DNA of 64,000 nt, taken from assembly GCF_014385165.1 (NCBI RefSeq), contig NZ_JACRTF010000001.1, forward strand, positions 3,534,001-3,598,000, given 5' to 3'. Positions 45,102 through 53,390 of this stretch are shown here, in pieces (position 1 is the first letter of the stretch; each line of letters opens with the position of its first letter). This DNA comes from Jilunia laotingensis. Lineage in GTDB: Bacteria; Bacteroidota; Bacteroidia; Bacteroidales; Bacteroidaceae. The notes under the pieces were generated by a model. That model was not told the origin of the DNA, searched no databases, and saw only the letters and a program-made list of their open reading frames with translations. Position numbers and translations under genes: made by a program.

Positions 45102-45719
45102 TTAGTTGTTATTCAAAATTCTTCTTGTTTCCGCCACCGGATTCTCTGCGTTCAGTATCGTCCCTGAAAGGGCAATGCCGTTCACGCCTGTTTCCAGAAT
45201 GGCGGGAATATCTTCGTAGGTGATTCCTCCGATGGCCACTACCGGCAGTTTTATCCCGGCTTTCTCCATGTCCGATAGAATAGATGCATAGCCTTCCAGT
45301 CCCAGTACCGGGCTTAGGTTTTTCTTTGTCGTGGTAAACCGGAATGGGCCTATGCCTACATAGTCGGCTCCTGCCCGGTAGTGCATCTCTACATCTTCGA
45401 AAGTGTTGGCGGTGCCACCTATGATGAAAGCTTCCCCCAGCAGTTGCCGGGCTTCTGCCACGGGCATGTCTGTTTTACCGAGATGAACCCCGTCTACTTC
45501 CAGTTTTTTAGCCAATTCCACGTGATCGTCCAAGACCAGGATGGCTTCATGATCCCGGCACATCGGTTTCAGTTGCAAGGCTACCGCTTCCACTTCGTCC
45601 AAGGGGGCCTCCTTCATGCGAAGCTGTATCCATTTGCATCCCCCTTCAAGCGCCATTCGTGCCGATTCCAGATAAGAGTATTTATCTGTTTGATGAGTTA
45701 TGAATTGCAGACTGATCAT
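45102..45719 (-). CDS. thiE: Thiamine-phosphate synthase
   Basis: About 205 residues: [76 protein letters not shown] and [20 protein letters not shown] match ThiE throughout. Couples HMP-PP and thiazole phosphate. The start is set at ATG 45719, preceded by GGAGG nine bases upstream, just after the thiS stop; an in-frame TTG 18 bases earlier lies in thiS. Confidence 0.95.
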   Translation of the reverse strand: MISLQFITHQTDKYSYLESARMALEGGCKWIQLRMKEAPLDEVEAVALQLKPMCRDHEAILVLDDHVELAKKLEVDGVHLGKTDMPVAEARQLLGEAFIIGGTANTFEDVEMHYRAGADYVGIGPFRFTTTKKNLSPVLGLEGYASILSDMEKAGIKLPVVAIGGITYEDIPAILETGVNGIALSGTILNAENPVAETRRILNNN

Positions 45720-45724
45720 AGCAA

Positions 45725-45925
45725 TTATCCTCCGCAAGCAGCTTTGATTATTACCAGACGGTCATTTTCGTGCAACAGGAATTCATCCCATTCCGTACGT
45801 GGGATCATCTTATTGTTCACTGCGATGGCAATGCCGTTCGAAGGAAGTTCCAGTTGCCCGGCCAGTTTTGTGATAGTGGAAGAAGCGTCTGTTTCCACCT
45901 CTTTGTTGTTAACTTGTACTTTCAT
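45725..45925 (-). CDS. thiS: Sulfur carrier protein ThiS
   Basis: A 66-residue ubiquitin-like protein (MKVQVNNKEVETDASSTITK) with the GIAIAVNNKMIPRTEWD loop and the required C-terminal Gly-Gly (IIKAACGG). The start is the ATG at 45925; upstream in-frame sequence to 46000 belongs to the riboswitch leader. First gene of the thi operon. Confidence 0.93.
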   Translation of the reverse strand: MKVQVNNKEVETDASSTITKLAGQLELPSNGIAIAVNNKMIPRTEWDEFLLHENDRLVIIKAACGG

Positions 45926-46002
45926 TGCTATAAAATTAGTATCCGTATGAAAGTAAATACAAAGAGTGTGCTTGGTGATGGAAGGCGAAAAAAGTAACAC
46001 AA

Positions 46003-46082
46003 TCCCTACGTCAGTGCTAACTGCATCAGGTTCCAGGGTATAATCTCAGCCCGTCTCGTCTTTCGGGCACCCCTTTGTCTTT
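46003..46082 (-). promoter_or_regulatory. TPP riboswitch (THI element)
   Basis: On the minus strand the conserved THI-box blocks occur in order: GGGGTGCCC, GGGCTGAGATTATACCC, GAACCTGATGCAGTTAG, CACTGACGTAGGGA. It lies about 80 bases upstream of thiS. No clear terminator hairpin follows, so control may be at translation initiation. Confidence 0.96.
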
Positions 46083-46089
46083 ACAGTGG

Positions 46090-46097
46090 CAAAGTAA
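46090..46097 (-). promoter_or_regulatory. -7 box of the thi operon
   Basis: TTACTTTG on the minus strand, one mismatch from the consensus, lies about 8 bases upstream of the riboswitch start, as expected if transcription begins at the riboswitch edge. Confidence 0.5.
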
Positions 46098-46150
46098 ATG
46101 AAAAAGAAGCAGAAAAAAGAAGAATGAGGGATTATTTTTTATAAATGTGG

Positions 46151-46186
46151 AAAAAAAGAAGCCGCTTTCCCTAACGAAGCGGCTTC
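46151..46186 (-). terminator. Terminator of the flavodoxin gene
   Basis: Minus strand: GAAGCCGCTT, 9-base loop, AAGCGGCTTC followed by seven T. Perfect 10-base stem (46158-46167 with 46177-46186). Confidence 0.88.
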
Positions 46187-46315
46187 CTCACTAAAAAAGA
46201 CATACAAACAAAGCTAACACGTACAAAAACTATGCTAAATGGCTATTTTATCTCTTCTGTTTTTCTACAATATTGTTCGAATAGCGGGCGGATGCCCTAT
46301 CCCGGTAGGAACATT

Positions 46316-46828
46316 CTATTTCCCATCAAGCTCTTTTTTCAGCCTTCCCACCCATTGAGTGATTCGCTCTTCTGTCTTATTGTCTTCGTTCACCTCGTCG
46401 AGAGGCAGTCCTATGAATTTCCCGTTGATTACCGATACGGACGAATCGAAGGTATAGCCCGCTGTGTCCGTCGCTCCTATAAAGGTGCAACCTGTATCTT
46501 TCAGGTCTTCATATAAGATTCCGATACCGTCACAGAATGTGTCACTGTAAGAATCCGAATCTCCGCAACCGAACAAAGCAATAAACTTATGTGACAGATC
46601 TGCTTGTTTCAACACCTTCACGCCATCGTACCAGTCGTCCTGTAATTCACCGGCACCCCAGGTAGAAGTTCCCATGACCAGCACATCACATTCTTTTATG
46701 AATGCTTCGTTCAGTTTGGATGCTTCGTGAACCTCTTCTTTGGGTACGTTTAGCTTATCTGCAATCCGGTAGGCTATATCCTCTGTGGTTCCGGTTGTGG
46801 AACCGTAAATTACACCAATTTTATTCAT
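46316..46828 (-). CDS. fldA: Flavodoxin (FldA type)
   Basis: About 170 residues of a long-chain flavodoxin. The FMN phosphate loop IYGSTTGTTEDIA is near residue 6, TSTWGAGELQDDW near residue 57 and FGCGDSDSYSDTFCDGIG near residue 88. Cytoplasmic electron carrier for radical SAM and other reductases, a good fit with ThiC and ThiH nearby. The start is the ATG at 46828 with GGAG upstream; a longer frame to 46858 would overlap the -7 box at 46856-46863. Confidence 0.93.
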   Translation of the reverse strand: MNKIGVIYGSTTGTTEDIAYRIADKLNVPKEEVHEASKLNEAFIKECDVLVMGTSTWGAGELQDDWYDGVKVLKQADLSHKFIALFGCGDSDSYSDTFCDGIGILYEDLKDTGCTFIGATDTAGYTFDSSVSVINGKFIGLPLDEVNEDNKTEERITQWVGRLKKELDGK

Positions 46829-46855
46829 TTTCCAACTCCTTTTTTTGTGATGATG

Positions 46856-46863
46856 CAAAGATA
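46856..46863 (-). promoter_or_regulatory. -7 box of the flavodoxin gene
   Basis: TATCTTTG on the minus strand, 27 bases before the ATG at 46828; perfect -7 consensus. Confidence 0.6.
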
Positions 46864-46885
46864 GGGCAGTCGTATGAAAAGAAAA

Positions 46886-46935
46886 ATCCCCATTTATAAT
46901 GGAATCTTTTATGAAATCTCATAATAAATGGGGAT
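46886..46935 (-). terminator. Terminator after the DnaB-like gene
   Basis: ATCCCCATTTAT (46886-46897) pairs with ATAAATGGGGAT (46924-46935). On the minus strand the stem is followed by TTTTTCTTTTC. The 26-base loop is long. Confidence 0.6.
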
Positions 46936-47005
46936 GCCAGCGGACAGTGTTCCGCCTTTGCCTATATATTGAGATTCTGTTTGATAGATAGGAGAGGGCA
47001 CCCTT

Positions 47006-48394
47006 TTATTTTTGCCTCAGTACCCATTCCATCGGTGGCGTATAATCGGATATCACCGTCATGTCGGAACTATGGCCGAAATAGACACTCTTCGTCTCTC
47101 CGTTACGATGCTTGGCAACAATCGCCACGCCCAGGTGGTCCGTGGGGAAGCCACTGTCCTTGTCTGTACTCAATCCAGCTTGTGCGGGGCGGTAGAGCAA
47201 TATGACGATGTCCGCATCCTGTTCTATCGAGCCGCTTTCCCTTAAATCCGCCAATGCCGGCTTCTTGAAAGGGCGTGTTTCCGATTCGCGGTTCAATTGG
47301 CTTAATAACACTACCGGGATGCTTAACTCTTTTGCCAGCATTTTAGCCTTTCGTGCAGCCTGTGCCACTTCCTGTTCCCGGTTCCTGTTCTCTTTCTCAT
47401 GTTTCATTTCGCTCAACTGCAAGTAGTCGATGAAGATGACATCGCATTTTCCTTTGCTGTGCAACATTCTGGCGCTCGCCCGGATATAGTCCATGCTCAT
47501 TCTGGCACTGTCGTCTATGTACAGTGGCAATCGTGACAGTTTGTTGGCTGTGGCGCGTGCCTGTATCATCTCCTCTTCGCTGATCAGGCCGCTTCTCCAT
47601 TGAGTGGCGTTCAGGCGGCATTCCGACAAAATCCAGCGATCGCCCAACCTCTCGCCTTGCATTTCGATGCTGTAGAACACTGCATTGTGACCTGCTTGTG
47701 CAGCGGCTTTTGCCATATTTAGCCCGAAAGCGGTCTTTCCAACGGACGGGCGTGCCCCGATCAGTATCAAATCGTTGTTTTGAAGCCCTGATGTCAGTTT
47801 GTCCAGATCTGCTAGCCCGGTAGGAATGCCGGTCAGCCCGTTGCGGTTGTTTTGTTGTCGTTGCTCCGCTTCCCTCAAAGTGTCCGCCATGAGTGACGAC
47901 ATCGGTCGTAACTGCTGTTTCCATCCGCAGTCATTCTCTATGCCATCTATCAGGGCGTGGATGTCCGACAGCACTTCTTCCGTGTCGAAAGTCTCGTCCG
48001 CGGCTTTCGACAGCGCTTTGTGGAGTCCTGTTATCAGTTCCCGTTTCAGGTATTTGTCTTTCAGAATCATTGCGTGGGTTTCGAGGTGCGCGCTGCTTGC
48101 CACTTTCGAGGAAAGCCAGGTGATGTTATACGCACCGCCTATCTCCTGTAGTTTTCCCTGTTTTTGCAATTCTTCTTTTACGGTGAGGATGTCGACCTTC
48201 TTTCCTTCGTGGAACATTGCTTCGATAGAAGCATAGATCGTTTCCAGTTTCGGGTCGTAAAACATTTCCGGGCGGAGGTAGCCGATCACCAAGCTTATCG
48301 CTCTGCTCTCCACTAACAATGCACCGATCACTGCCTCTTCCAGTTCTTTCTCCTGTGGCAGCGGAGTGTTTCTTGAATTTTCCATGTCTTTCAT
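47006..48394 (-). CDS. dnaB: DnaB-like replicative helicase
   Basis: A 462-residue protein with the DnaB N-terminal domain (PLPQEKELEEAVIGALLVES) and RecA-like core: Walker A GARPSVGKTAFGLNMAKAA near residue 215, Walker B VIFIDYLQLSE near 325, and SQLNRESETRPFKKPALADL near 370. It is somewhat short for a main Bacteroidales DnaB. It starts three bases after a putative helicase-loader gene, an arrangement typical of phage or integrative-element replication modules. Whether it is the main cellular helicase cannot be decided from this window. Confidence 0.85.
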   Translation of the reverse strand: MKDMENSRNTPLPQEKELEEAVIGALLVESRAISLVIGYLRPEMFYDPKLETIYASIEAMFHEGKKVDILTVKEELQKQGKLQEIGGAYNITWLSSKVASSAHLETHAMILKDKYLKRELITGLHKALSKAADETFDTEEVLSDIHALIDGIENDCGWKQQLRPMSSLMADTLREAEQRQQNNRNGLTGIPTGLADLDKLTSGLQNNDLILIGARPSVGKTAFGLNMAKAAAQAGHNAVFYSIEMQGERLGDRWILSECRLNATQWRSGLISEEEMIQARATANKLSRLPLYIDDSARMSMDYIRASARMLHSKGKCDVIFIDYLQLSEMKHEKENRNREQEVAQAARKAKMLAKELSIPVVLLSQLNRESETRPFKKPALADLRESGSIEQDADIVILLYRPAQAGLSTDKDSGFPTDHLGVAIVAKHRNGETKSVYFGHSSDMTVISDYTPPMEWVLRQK

Positions 48395-48397
48395 AAA

Positions 48398-49024
48398 TTA
48401 GTCGATGTATTCATTTTTATAAGCCTTGTCTGCCAGATACGTAGCTGCTTGCTTGCAATAATTTGTATTCTTGAGGCTGGCATAGTAAATTTCTATCTGG
48501 CTGATGGCAAGCTGCTTTTCCGTAGCCAGTAGCTTTTTCCACTCCCTCCGGGCACGGCCGATGTTGACCTTGTTGGTGTGCGTGATTTCGTGGAAGGTTA
48601 TCCAGAACCGATTGAATTCCAAGTCTTCCTCCTCTTTCGGTACCGGTTTTCTCCATTCGTTTCCTGTCCATACTTCGTACTCTTTGATCCGTAGGTGAGT
48701 GGTCACTTCGTTGGGAATGGATTCGATCAACCCCATCCGTTTCAGTTTGTTGAAAAAGTACGTTGTTTTTCCTTTTTTCCATCCGAACAACTGTCCCCAC
48801 GACTCCAAGCTTCTCATGGATTCCCCTCTGTGGCATAGCATCGTTTTCTCTTTTACGCGGAAAGTTTCATCTTTGTAATTTGTCCGGCTGAGTAAGATTA
48901 GGAATGCTTCCAGTTCGGTTGCTTGTGACTTTTTATGAAGAAGAAAAATCTCCATCAAATGTTTCGGTAACATGATGTACCCTTTGCTTGTTGCTTCTGA
49001 CAGCAGCTCTTTAGCGTTTTTCAT
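48398..49024 (-). CDS. Putative helicase loader/replication protein (DnaD-like layout)
   Basis: A 208-residue protein. The first half looks like a winged-helix domain (KSQATELEAFLILLSRTNYK, SLESWGQLFGWKKGKTTYFF, KLKRMGLIESIPNE). The C-terminal part (IEIYYASLKNTNYCKQAATY, then LADKAYKNEYID) resembles the YLxxxxFxxE helix used by DnaD/DnaT-like loaders to contact helicase. Context, directly upstream of the DnaB-like gene, supports a loader role. No named family was recognised with certainty. Confidence 0.55.
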   Translation of the reverse strand: MKNAKELLSEATSKGYIMLPKHLMEIFLLHKKSQATELEAFLILLSRTNYKDETFRVKEKTMLCHRGESMRSLESWGQLFGWKKGKTTYFFNKLKRMGLIESIPNEVTTHLRIKEYEVWTGNEWRKPVPKEEEDLEFNRFWITFHEITHTNKVNIGRARREWKKLLATEKQLAISQIEIYYASLKNTNYCKQAATYLADKAYKNEYID

Positions 49025-49109
49025 CTTTATTGATTTATTTTATTCCCAAAGGTAGTAAGCCTTATTGACGGCATCAAATATTTGATGTCAGTTTTGCTCT
49101 TTTTGCCAT

Positions 49110-49376
49110 CTATTGCCATTTTTCCCTGAATTTAGCCAATTCATCGGGCATTTTCCAGTGTTCCACAATGATAATCAGTTGCGCGGCAGTCAGGTGCTTT
49201 TCATTCGGGTTGTACTCCGCATCGAGCAATTCCTTCCAGAGCTGTGGGGTGGTCGCAATCTTTTTACGGAAAGCGGCCACAGCCGTACGGGGGTCATGGT
49301 ATTGGGGAAAATAGGCTATTGCAACATCTTTAACACAAGGACAGCCGTCTAAATTGAGTGTCTTTTTTATTTTCAT
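49110..49376 (-). CDS. DUF4248-like protein (copy 1)
   Basis: An 88-residue protein (KIKKTLNLDGCPCVKDVAIA, YFPQYHDPRTAVAAFRKKIA, LTAAQLIIIVEHWKMPDELA) with the DUF4248 pattern of a YFP motif, a central alanine/arginine helix and a Q-I/L-I-x-x-x-G/W-x-P end, though divergent. Function unknown; family members sit beside replication, HU and amidase genes in Bacteroidales, as here. Good promoter box at 49417-49424. Confidence 0.6.
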   Translation of the reverse strand: MKIKKTLNLDGCPCVKDVAIAYFPQYHDPRTAVAAFRKKIATTPQLWKELLDAEYNPNEKHLTAAQLIIIVEHWKMPDELAKFREKWQ

Positions 49377-49416
49377 TATGCAAGGTTTTAAATTGACATG
49401 AACGTCATATCACTGG

Positions 49417-49424
49417 CAAAAGTA
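49417..49424 (-). promoter_or_regulatory. -7 box for DUF4248 copy 1 and the helicase genes
   Basis: TACTTTTG on the minus strand, 41 bases before the start. A short imperfect palindrome ATGACGTTCAT lies between it and the gene. Confidence 0.5.
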
Positions 49425-49565
49425 TACTAAAAAAATAAACAAAACAATGATTTAAAATTATGTATTGGTAAAACAAAATAGATGTGTTATTATTTTTAGT
49501 AATGATTTTCAGGGTTTTCATGAACATGAACTTGTTGCGTTTTGTTTGATAAAATTATTTTAATT

Positions 49566-50486
49566 ATGGAGAAAGATTTTTTTATTTTTGTTTCTACACT
49601 TGCAGAAAGATTGAAAGGAATACGTGATTACCGTACAGCGGATGCTTATATGAGTACCTCGCGAAGTGTGGCTCGCTTTGCGGGGGGCCAGATGGGCATG
49701 CCGGCACTTTTCCGTGAGTCTTTGATTAAAGACTATGAGTATTATTTATGGCAGTCGGGATGTAGCCGCAATACGATATCGTTTTATATGCGAATGTTAC
49801 AGTCCATTTATAACCAGGCTGTAAAGGCGGGGCATGTTCCTCGGGAGGAATCTCTGTTTGCCGGTGTGTTCAAAGGGCGTGACGATACGCGTAAACGGGC
49901 AGTCGATTTCGATGTCCTTGCCCGGCTCCGTGGTGCCGACCTGAGCCTATATCGCTCTTTACAGGCTTGCCGCGATTATTTTCTCTTGAGCTTTTATCTT
50001 TGCGGCATTCCTTTTGTCGATCTCGCCTTTCTGCGACGTGCCGATTATGTCCGCGGGACGATCAGTTACCGCCGGCGGAAGACGAATACTCAGATCGTGA
50101 CCTCAGTTACCCCGCTGGCTGCCGAAATCTTGGAACGTTATGGCAGTAAAGACGAATTGTCTTTCTATTTGATGCCGATCTTAAAAAAGAAGGATGGAAA
50201 CGACTGGAAGGCTTATCAAAGTGCTTTGCGCCTTTATAACAAGAATCTGAAAAGCCTTTCGGCACTTTTGAAGCTCGATGTCCCTCTCACTTCCTACGTG
50301 CCCCGCCATACTTGGGCCACACTTGCCCGTCAGGTAGGGGTCCCGGTGACTTATATCAGTTCCATCTTGGGGCATAGTTCGGAAGAGATGACTCATATTT
50401 ATCTCGATTCCATCGACGGACATATCCTTGCCGAAGCTAATCGCAGGGTGATGGATGCTTTTGGGAAATATATGAAGGTGAAATAA
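49566..50486 (+). CDS. Tyrosine site-specific recombinase
   Basis: About 306 residues: SAM-like N-terminal domain (residues 1-95, LRGIRDYRTADAY-type start, CSRNTISFYMRMLQSIYNQA) and catalytic domain. Visible active-site residues: Arg in FVDLAFLRRADYVRG, Lys in YRRRKTNTQ, Arg-His in YVPRHTWATLARQVGVPVTY, GHSS, and Tyr in MTHIYLDSI. The first His of HxxRH is Tyr here, a form common among Bacteroidetes invertase-type integrases. ATG 49566 is preferred over an in-frame TTG at 49542. Such enzymes invert or integrate DNA; palindromic repeats lie at 50488 and 53888. Confidence 0.9.
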   Translation: MEKDFFIFVSTLAERLKGIRDYRTADAYMSTSRSVARFAGGQMGMPALFRESLIKDYEYYLWQSGCSRNTISFYMRMLQSIYNQAVKAGHVPREESLFAGVFKGRDDTRKRAVDFDVLARLRGADLSLYRSLQACRDYFLLSFYLCGIPFVDLAFLRRADYVRGTISYRRRKTNTQIVTSVTPLAAEILERYGSKDELSFYLMPILKKKDGNDWKAYQSALRLYNKNLKSLSALLKLDVPLTSYVPRHTWATLARQVGVPVTYISSILGHSSEEMTHIYLDSIDGHILAEANRRVMDAFGKYMKVK

Positions 50487-50487
50487 A

Positions 50488-50522
50488 AAAAGTTCCGTCA
50501 CTGCCACAGTGACGGAACTTTT
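50488..50522. repeat. Palindrome/terminator copy 1 after the recombinase
   Basis: AAAAGTTCCGTCACTG, loop CCA, CAGTGACGGAACTTTT: a perfect 16-base stem. It would end the recombinase transcript in the plus direction. The same 14-base stem with loop TGG, that is in inverted orientation, occurs at 53888-53920. Confidence 0.85.
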
Positions 50523-50992
50523 GTGCAAATATATGCATCTTTTTGAATAACTTCCAAAAAAAATGATAATAATTTTGTTTTTAGTTATCAGTAAGGTCTA
50601 TGTTATCAAGTTTATGTCCGGTTCATGATGTCAAATAAATAAAATATGCAGTGAAGTATTTATTATTTATTTATCCGGCCTTTATAGGAAAGCATGATTT
50701 TATGATTTCGATTTTAGCGTAGACAATCTATAAATCCAGGCCTGTTTTTTTGCTCTGTAGAGGCGGAATTATCCTCGGAGGATATTCACTTTTTCTCCGG
50801 GGATTGTTCATCTTGATCATCGAAAATGCACATGTCTTTATTTTAATATATATTTTATTGGTTCAAACTACCGTTCAAACTCTTTTTTGGGTTTCCTTCT
50901 TATTGTTTGGTATATAGACCGTTACAAAGGTGTTGACCGTTCAAAGTACCGTTCAAGTTTTTTAGGCCGTTTTTGGCGTGTTTAATCCCCTT
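50523..50992. repeat. Non-coding stretch with CCGTTCAAA direct repeats
   Basis: About 470 bases without a gene. Five copies of a motif close to CCGTTCAAA lie at about 50860 (GGTTCAAACTA), 50871, 50919 (with an inserted A), 50937 and 50949, all on the plus strand. An ATCCTC/GAGGAT palindrome lies at 50771-50783. The repeats could be iterons or operator sites of the neighbouring replication or recombination genes. Confidence 0.55.
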
Positions 50993-51220
50993 TTAAGGCT
51001 CTCCCAAATAGCGGGTGATGAGCCTCACTTGTAAGGGTGGATAAGAGTGATCGCGTTTGTTTTCTCCGGCTTCTGCAAGTGCCGAAGAGAGCTGTTTATT
51101 CCTTCTTATCCATTGACGGAGTTTCCTCATGGCAGAAACAAGCGGCATATCGGGGTTATAAAGATGCGCCAATTCTGCTTTGCTATAAGTTCTGATAATA
51201 AATTTGTGTTCTTCTTCCAT
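50993..51220 (-). CDS. DUF4248 protein (copy 2)
   Basis: A 75-residue protein with a clear DUF4248 pattern: FIIRTYSKAELAHLYNPDMP, AMRKLRQWIRRNKQLSSALA and the end PPLQVRLITRYLGEP. Family function is unknown. It stands alone on the minus strand between the repeat stretch and the Rpn gene, with a near-consensus -7 box (TACTTTTA, 51248-51255) upstream. Confidence 0.8.
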   Translation of the reverse strand: MEEEHKFIIRTYSKAELAHLYNPDMPLVSAMRKLRQWIRRNKQLSSALAEAGENKRDHSYPPLQVRLITRYLGEP

Positions 51221-51400
51221 AATGATATGTTATAAATGATTACTGTATAAAAGTACAAAAAAAGAAGAATATATACAAGCGTTTTATCGAATATTATTTG
51301 ACTAAATATTTTAATTTCAGTGGGTTAGTTTTGGATTCAAAAGAGAACTATCTTCTTGTTTTTTTTAGCTGCTTCTTTTCTTTTTTTAATTTGAAAAGTT

Positions 51401-51408
51401 TATCTTTG
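51401..51408 (+). promoter_or_regulatory. -7 box for the Rpn-type gene
   Basis: TATCTTTG, perfect consensus, 18 bases before the ATG at 51427. Confidence 0.55.
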
Positions 51409-51426
51409 TAGCAAAATAGTTGGATT

Positions 51427-52296
51427 ATGAGAAGATTTATCAATCCGTTCACCGATTACGGATTTAAGTTAATTTTCGGCAGGGAAGTTTCAAAAGAGTT
51501 ATTGATCGAGTTTTTGAATGATCTGCTTGAAGGTGAGCGGGTCATAATAGATCTTACTTTTCTAAATAATGAGCAATTGCCCGATTATCCGGAGGGACGT
51601 GGAATTATTTACGATGTGTATTGCACCACAAATACGGGTGAGAAAGTGATCGTAGAGATGCAAAATCGTTCTCAAAGTAATTTTAAGGAACGTTCTTTGT
51701 ATTACATGTCAAGAGCCATTGTTAATCAGGGATTGGTCGGGAATAATTGGATGTTTGATGTGAAAGCGGTTTATGGGATCTTTTTTATGAATTTTTTGTT
51801 GGAAGAAAACATAAAGCTGCGTATTGATGTTATCTTGTCTGATCGTGAAACAGGAGAATTGTTCTCTGATAAGTTTAGGCAAATATTTATTGCTTTACCT
51901 TGTTTCAAAAAGACGGAAGAAGAGTGTGAGACAAATTTTGAACGTTGGATTTATGTGTTAAACAATATGGAAACATTGAACCGAATGCCATTTAAAGCGA
52001 GGAAGGCCGTTTTCGAAAAACTGGAGGAAATAGCTGACGTAGGGGCTCTTTCTGAGAAAGAGAGGGAATTGTATGACAATAGCGTAAAGGTTTATCGTGA
52101 CTATTTGGTGACAATGGATGCTGCTAAGAGGGAAGGACGAGCTGAAGGAATTACTGAAGGACGTAAAGAAGGCATTACCGAAGGACGTGAACTGGCTCAA
52201 ATAGAAATAGCCCGTAATTTGAAAGCGAAGGGGTTAGATCCGGCTTTTATAGCCGAGACAACTTCACTCGGCCTGGAGGAAATTCAGAAATTATAG
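51427..52296 (+). CDS. Rpn family recombination-promoting nuclease (PD-(D/E)XK transposase-like)
   Basis: A 289-residue protein starting INPFTDYGFKLIFGRE, typical of the family. The nuclease core shows Asp in IIYDVYCTTNTGEK and ExQ in VIVEMQNRSQSNFKER near residues 60-85. The C-terminus contains a short repeat (EGRAEGITEGRKEGITEGRE), also family-typical, that forms a flexible charged helix. Family knowledge: Rpn proteins are endonucleases that raise recombination and may act in phage defence. It has its own promoter and a strong terminator. Confidence 0.9.
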   Translation: MRRFINPFTDYGFKLIFGREVSKELLIEFLNDLLEGERVIIDLTFLNNEQLPDYPEGRGIIYDVYCTTNTGEKVIVEMQNRSQSNFKERSLYYMSRAIVNQGLVGNNWMFDVKAVYGIFFMNFLLEENIKLRIDVILSDRETGELFSDKFRQIFIALPCFKKTEEECETNFERWIYVLNNMETLNRMPFKARKAVFEKLEEIADVGALSEKERELYDNSVKVYRDYLVTMDAAKREGRAEGITEGRKEGITEGRELAQIEIARNLKAKGLDPAFIAETTSLGLEEIQKL

Positions 52297-52322
52297 TTTA
52301 TACTTCGTTTTATTATAGTCTT

Positions 52323-52357
52323 AGAGCTGTCCGGAATTGATCCGGACAGCTCTTTTT
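52323..52357 (+). terminator. Terminator after the Rpn-type gene
   Basis: AGAGCTGTCCGGA (52323-52335), loop ATTGA, TCCGGACAGCTCT (52341-52353), then TTTT: a perfect 13-base stem. Confidence 0.92.
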
Positions 52358-52472
52358 ATATCTCTACGGGACTCCCGGCCGATAATTTTACTGAAAGATT
52401 CTTTTCTGTATAAACAGAGAAATTGTTTTGATTTTCCTTTTAAGATTTTTATAAATACAAATGCTCTCCTGG

Positions 52473-52517
52473 ACGACATGCGATGGTCATTCCTCCGATC
52501 GGCATGTCGTATCTTTG
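52473..52517 (+). promoter_or_regulatory. HU gene promoter with inverted-repeat operator
   Basis: ACGACATGC (52473-52481) and GCATGTCGT (52502-52510) form a perfect 9-base inverted repeat that ends on the first base of the -7 box TATCTTTG (52510-52517). The -33 region lies inside the repeat, so a bound protein would block the promoter. The rest of 52297-52598 holds no convincing gene. Confidence 0.6.
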
Positions 52518-52598
52518 TTATATCAAAACAATGGGAACCGGTTCTGTTGGATGAGTGCCATAAAACGATGTAGAATTTAATTAAGAAAGGAATTTGTT

Positions 52599-53069
52599 AT
52601 GACTGTTATTTTTAAGAAAGTGAAGCGTAAAAACATGCGTAATCCCGAAGCCAGCGAGCTTTATCATCCCCAATTGTTGACTTTGGGACAAACGGTCAAT
52701 TTGAATGCTATTGCTCATACGATGAAGGAAAGCAGTTCTTTATCCAAGGGAGATATTCTGAGCGTATTGTCAAACTTTGTGGAAGCAATGCGTACGGCTT
52801 TGTATAACGGGCATTCCGTCAATATTCAGGACTTTGGGGTTTTCAGCCTGTCCGCACGGACAGCAGGTACGGAAACCGAAAAGGAGTGTACGGTAAAGAA
52901 TATTAAAAACGTACGGATCAATTTTCGTCCTTCAGTGACGGTACGTCCCGATCTGGCCGCTACACGTGCGGGCGATAGAATAGAGTTCATCGATTTGCAG
53001 ACCTATCTGGAACGTTTGAAACAGTCAGCCGATGATGAAGGTGATCACGGAGAAGATCCGACCGTGTGA
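52599..53069 (+). CDS. HU-like DNA-binding protein (HU-HIG family)
   Basis: A 156-residue protein: an HU/IHF fold (residues 1-125) of the extended Bacteroidetes type, with LNAIAHTMKESSSLSKGDIL, LSNFVEAMRTALYNGHSVNI and DFGVFSLSARTAGTETEKEC, followed by a charged acidic tail (DDEGDHGEDPTV). Binds and bends DNA; often encoded next to a small peptidoglycan amidase, as here. It starts an operon with the coiled-coil protein and the amidase. Confidence 0.9.
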   Translation: MTVIFKKVKRKNMRNPEASELYHPQLLTLGQTVNLNAIAHTMKESSSLSKGDILSVLSNFVEAMRTALYNGHSVNIQDFGVFSLSARTAGTETEKECTVKNIKNVRINFRPSVTVRPDLAATRAGDRIEFIDLQTYLERLKQSADDEGDHGEDPTV

Positions 53070-53123
53070 TGTGAAAGGCAGTAATTTATCCGTATTTTAT
53101 AATTAGCTAAATTTGCTATTGGT

Positions 53124-53390
53124 ATGTTGGAAAAAATCATGGAGTGCCTGACCGCACTCCTGCCTTTCCTTCGAAAAAAAGGAACGGCAAAAGAAGTGAA
53201 AGAATTTAGTGATCTCGTGACCGGGCAGTATGCTTTCCTGATGGAACAATTGGAGAAGGTTTTAAAAGATTATTTCGAGTTGAGTGCGAAGATTAAGGAG
53301 ATGCATTCGGAAGTTATTCTATTGAAAGAACAACTGGCGGAGTCTCTTTCATTGCAGTGTAAAAACAGAGAGTGTGGAGGCAGGCGGTGA
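53124..53390 (+). CDS. Small coiled-coil protein, unknown
   Basis: An 88-residue protein with a hydrophobic N-terminal helix (MLEKIMECLTALLPFLRK) and a long heptad-rich region (FLMEQLEKVLKDYFELSAKI, EVILLKEQLAESLSLQ) ending in Cys and Arg residues. It could form a coiled coil, perhaps at the membrane. No family recognised. Its stop TGA shares its A with the amidase start, so translation is coupled. Confidence 0.7.
   Translation: MLEKIMECLTALLPFLRKKGTAKEVKEFSDLVTGQYAFLMEQLEKVLKDYFELSAKIKEMHSEVILLKEQLAESLSLQCKNRECGGRR

Noticed and set aside
49566..50486. Integrase of a complete integrative conjugative element or prophage
   Set aside because: No conjugation, capsid or tail genes and no tRNA attachment site are in the window.
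52337..52573. 78-codon frame between the Rpn and HU genes
   Set aside because: It begins inside the Rpn terminator and covers the HU promoter and its inverted repeat.
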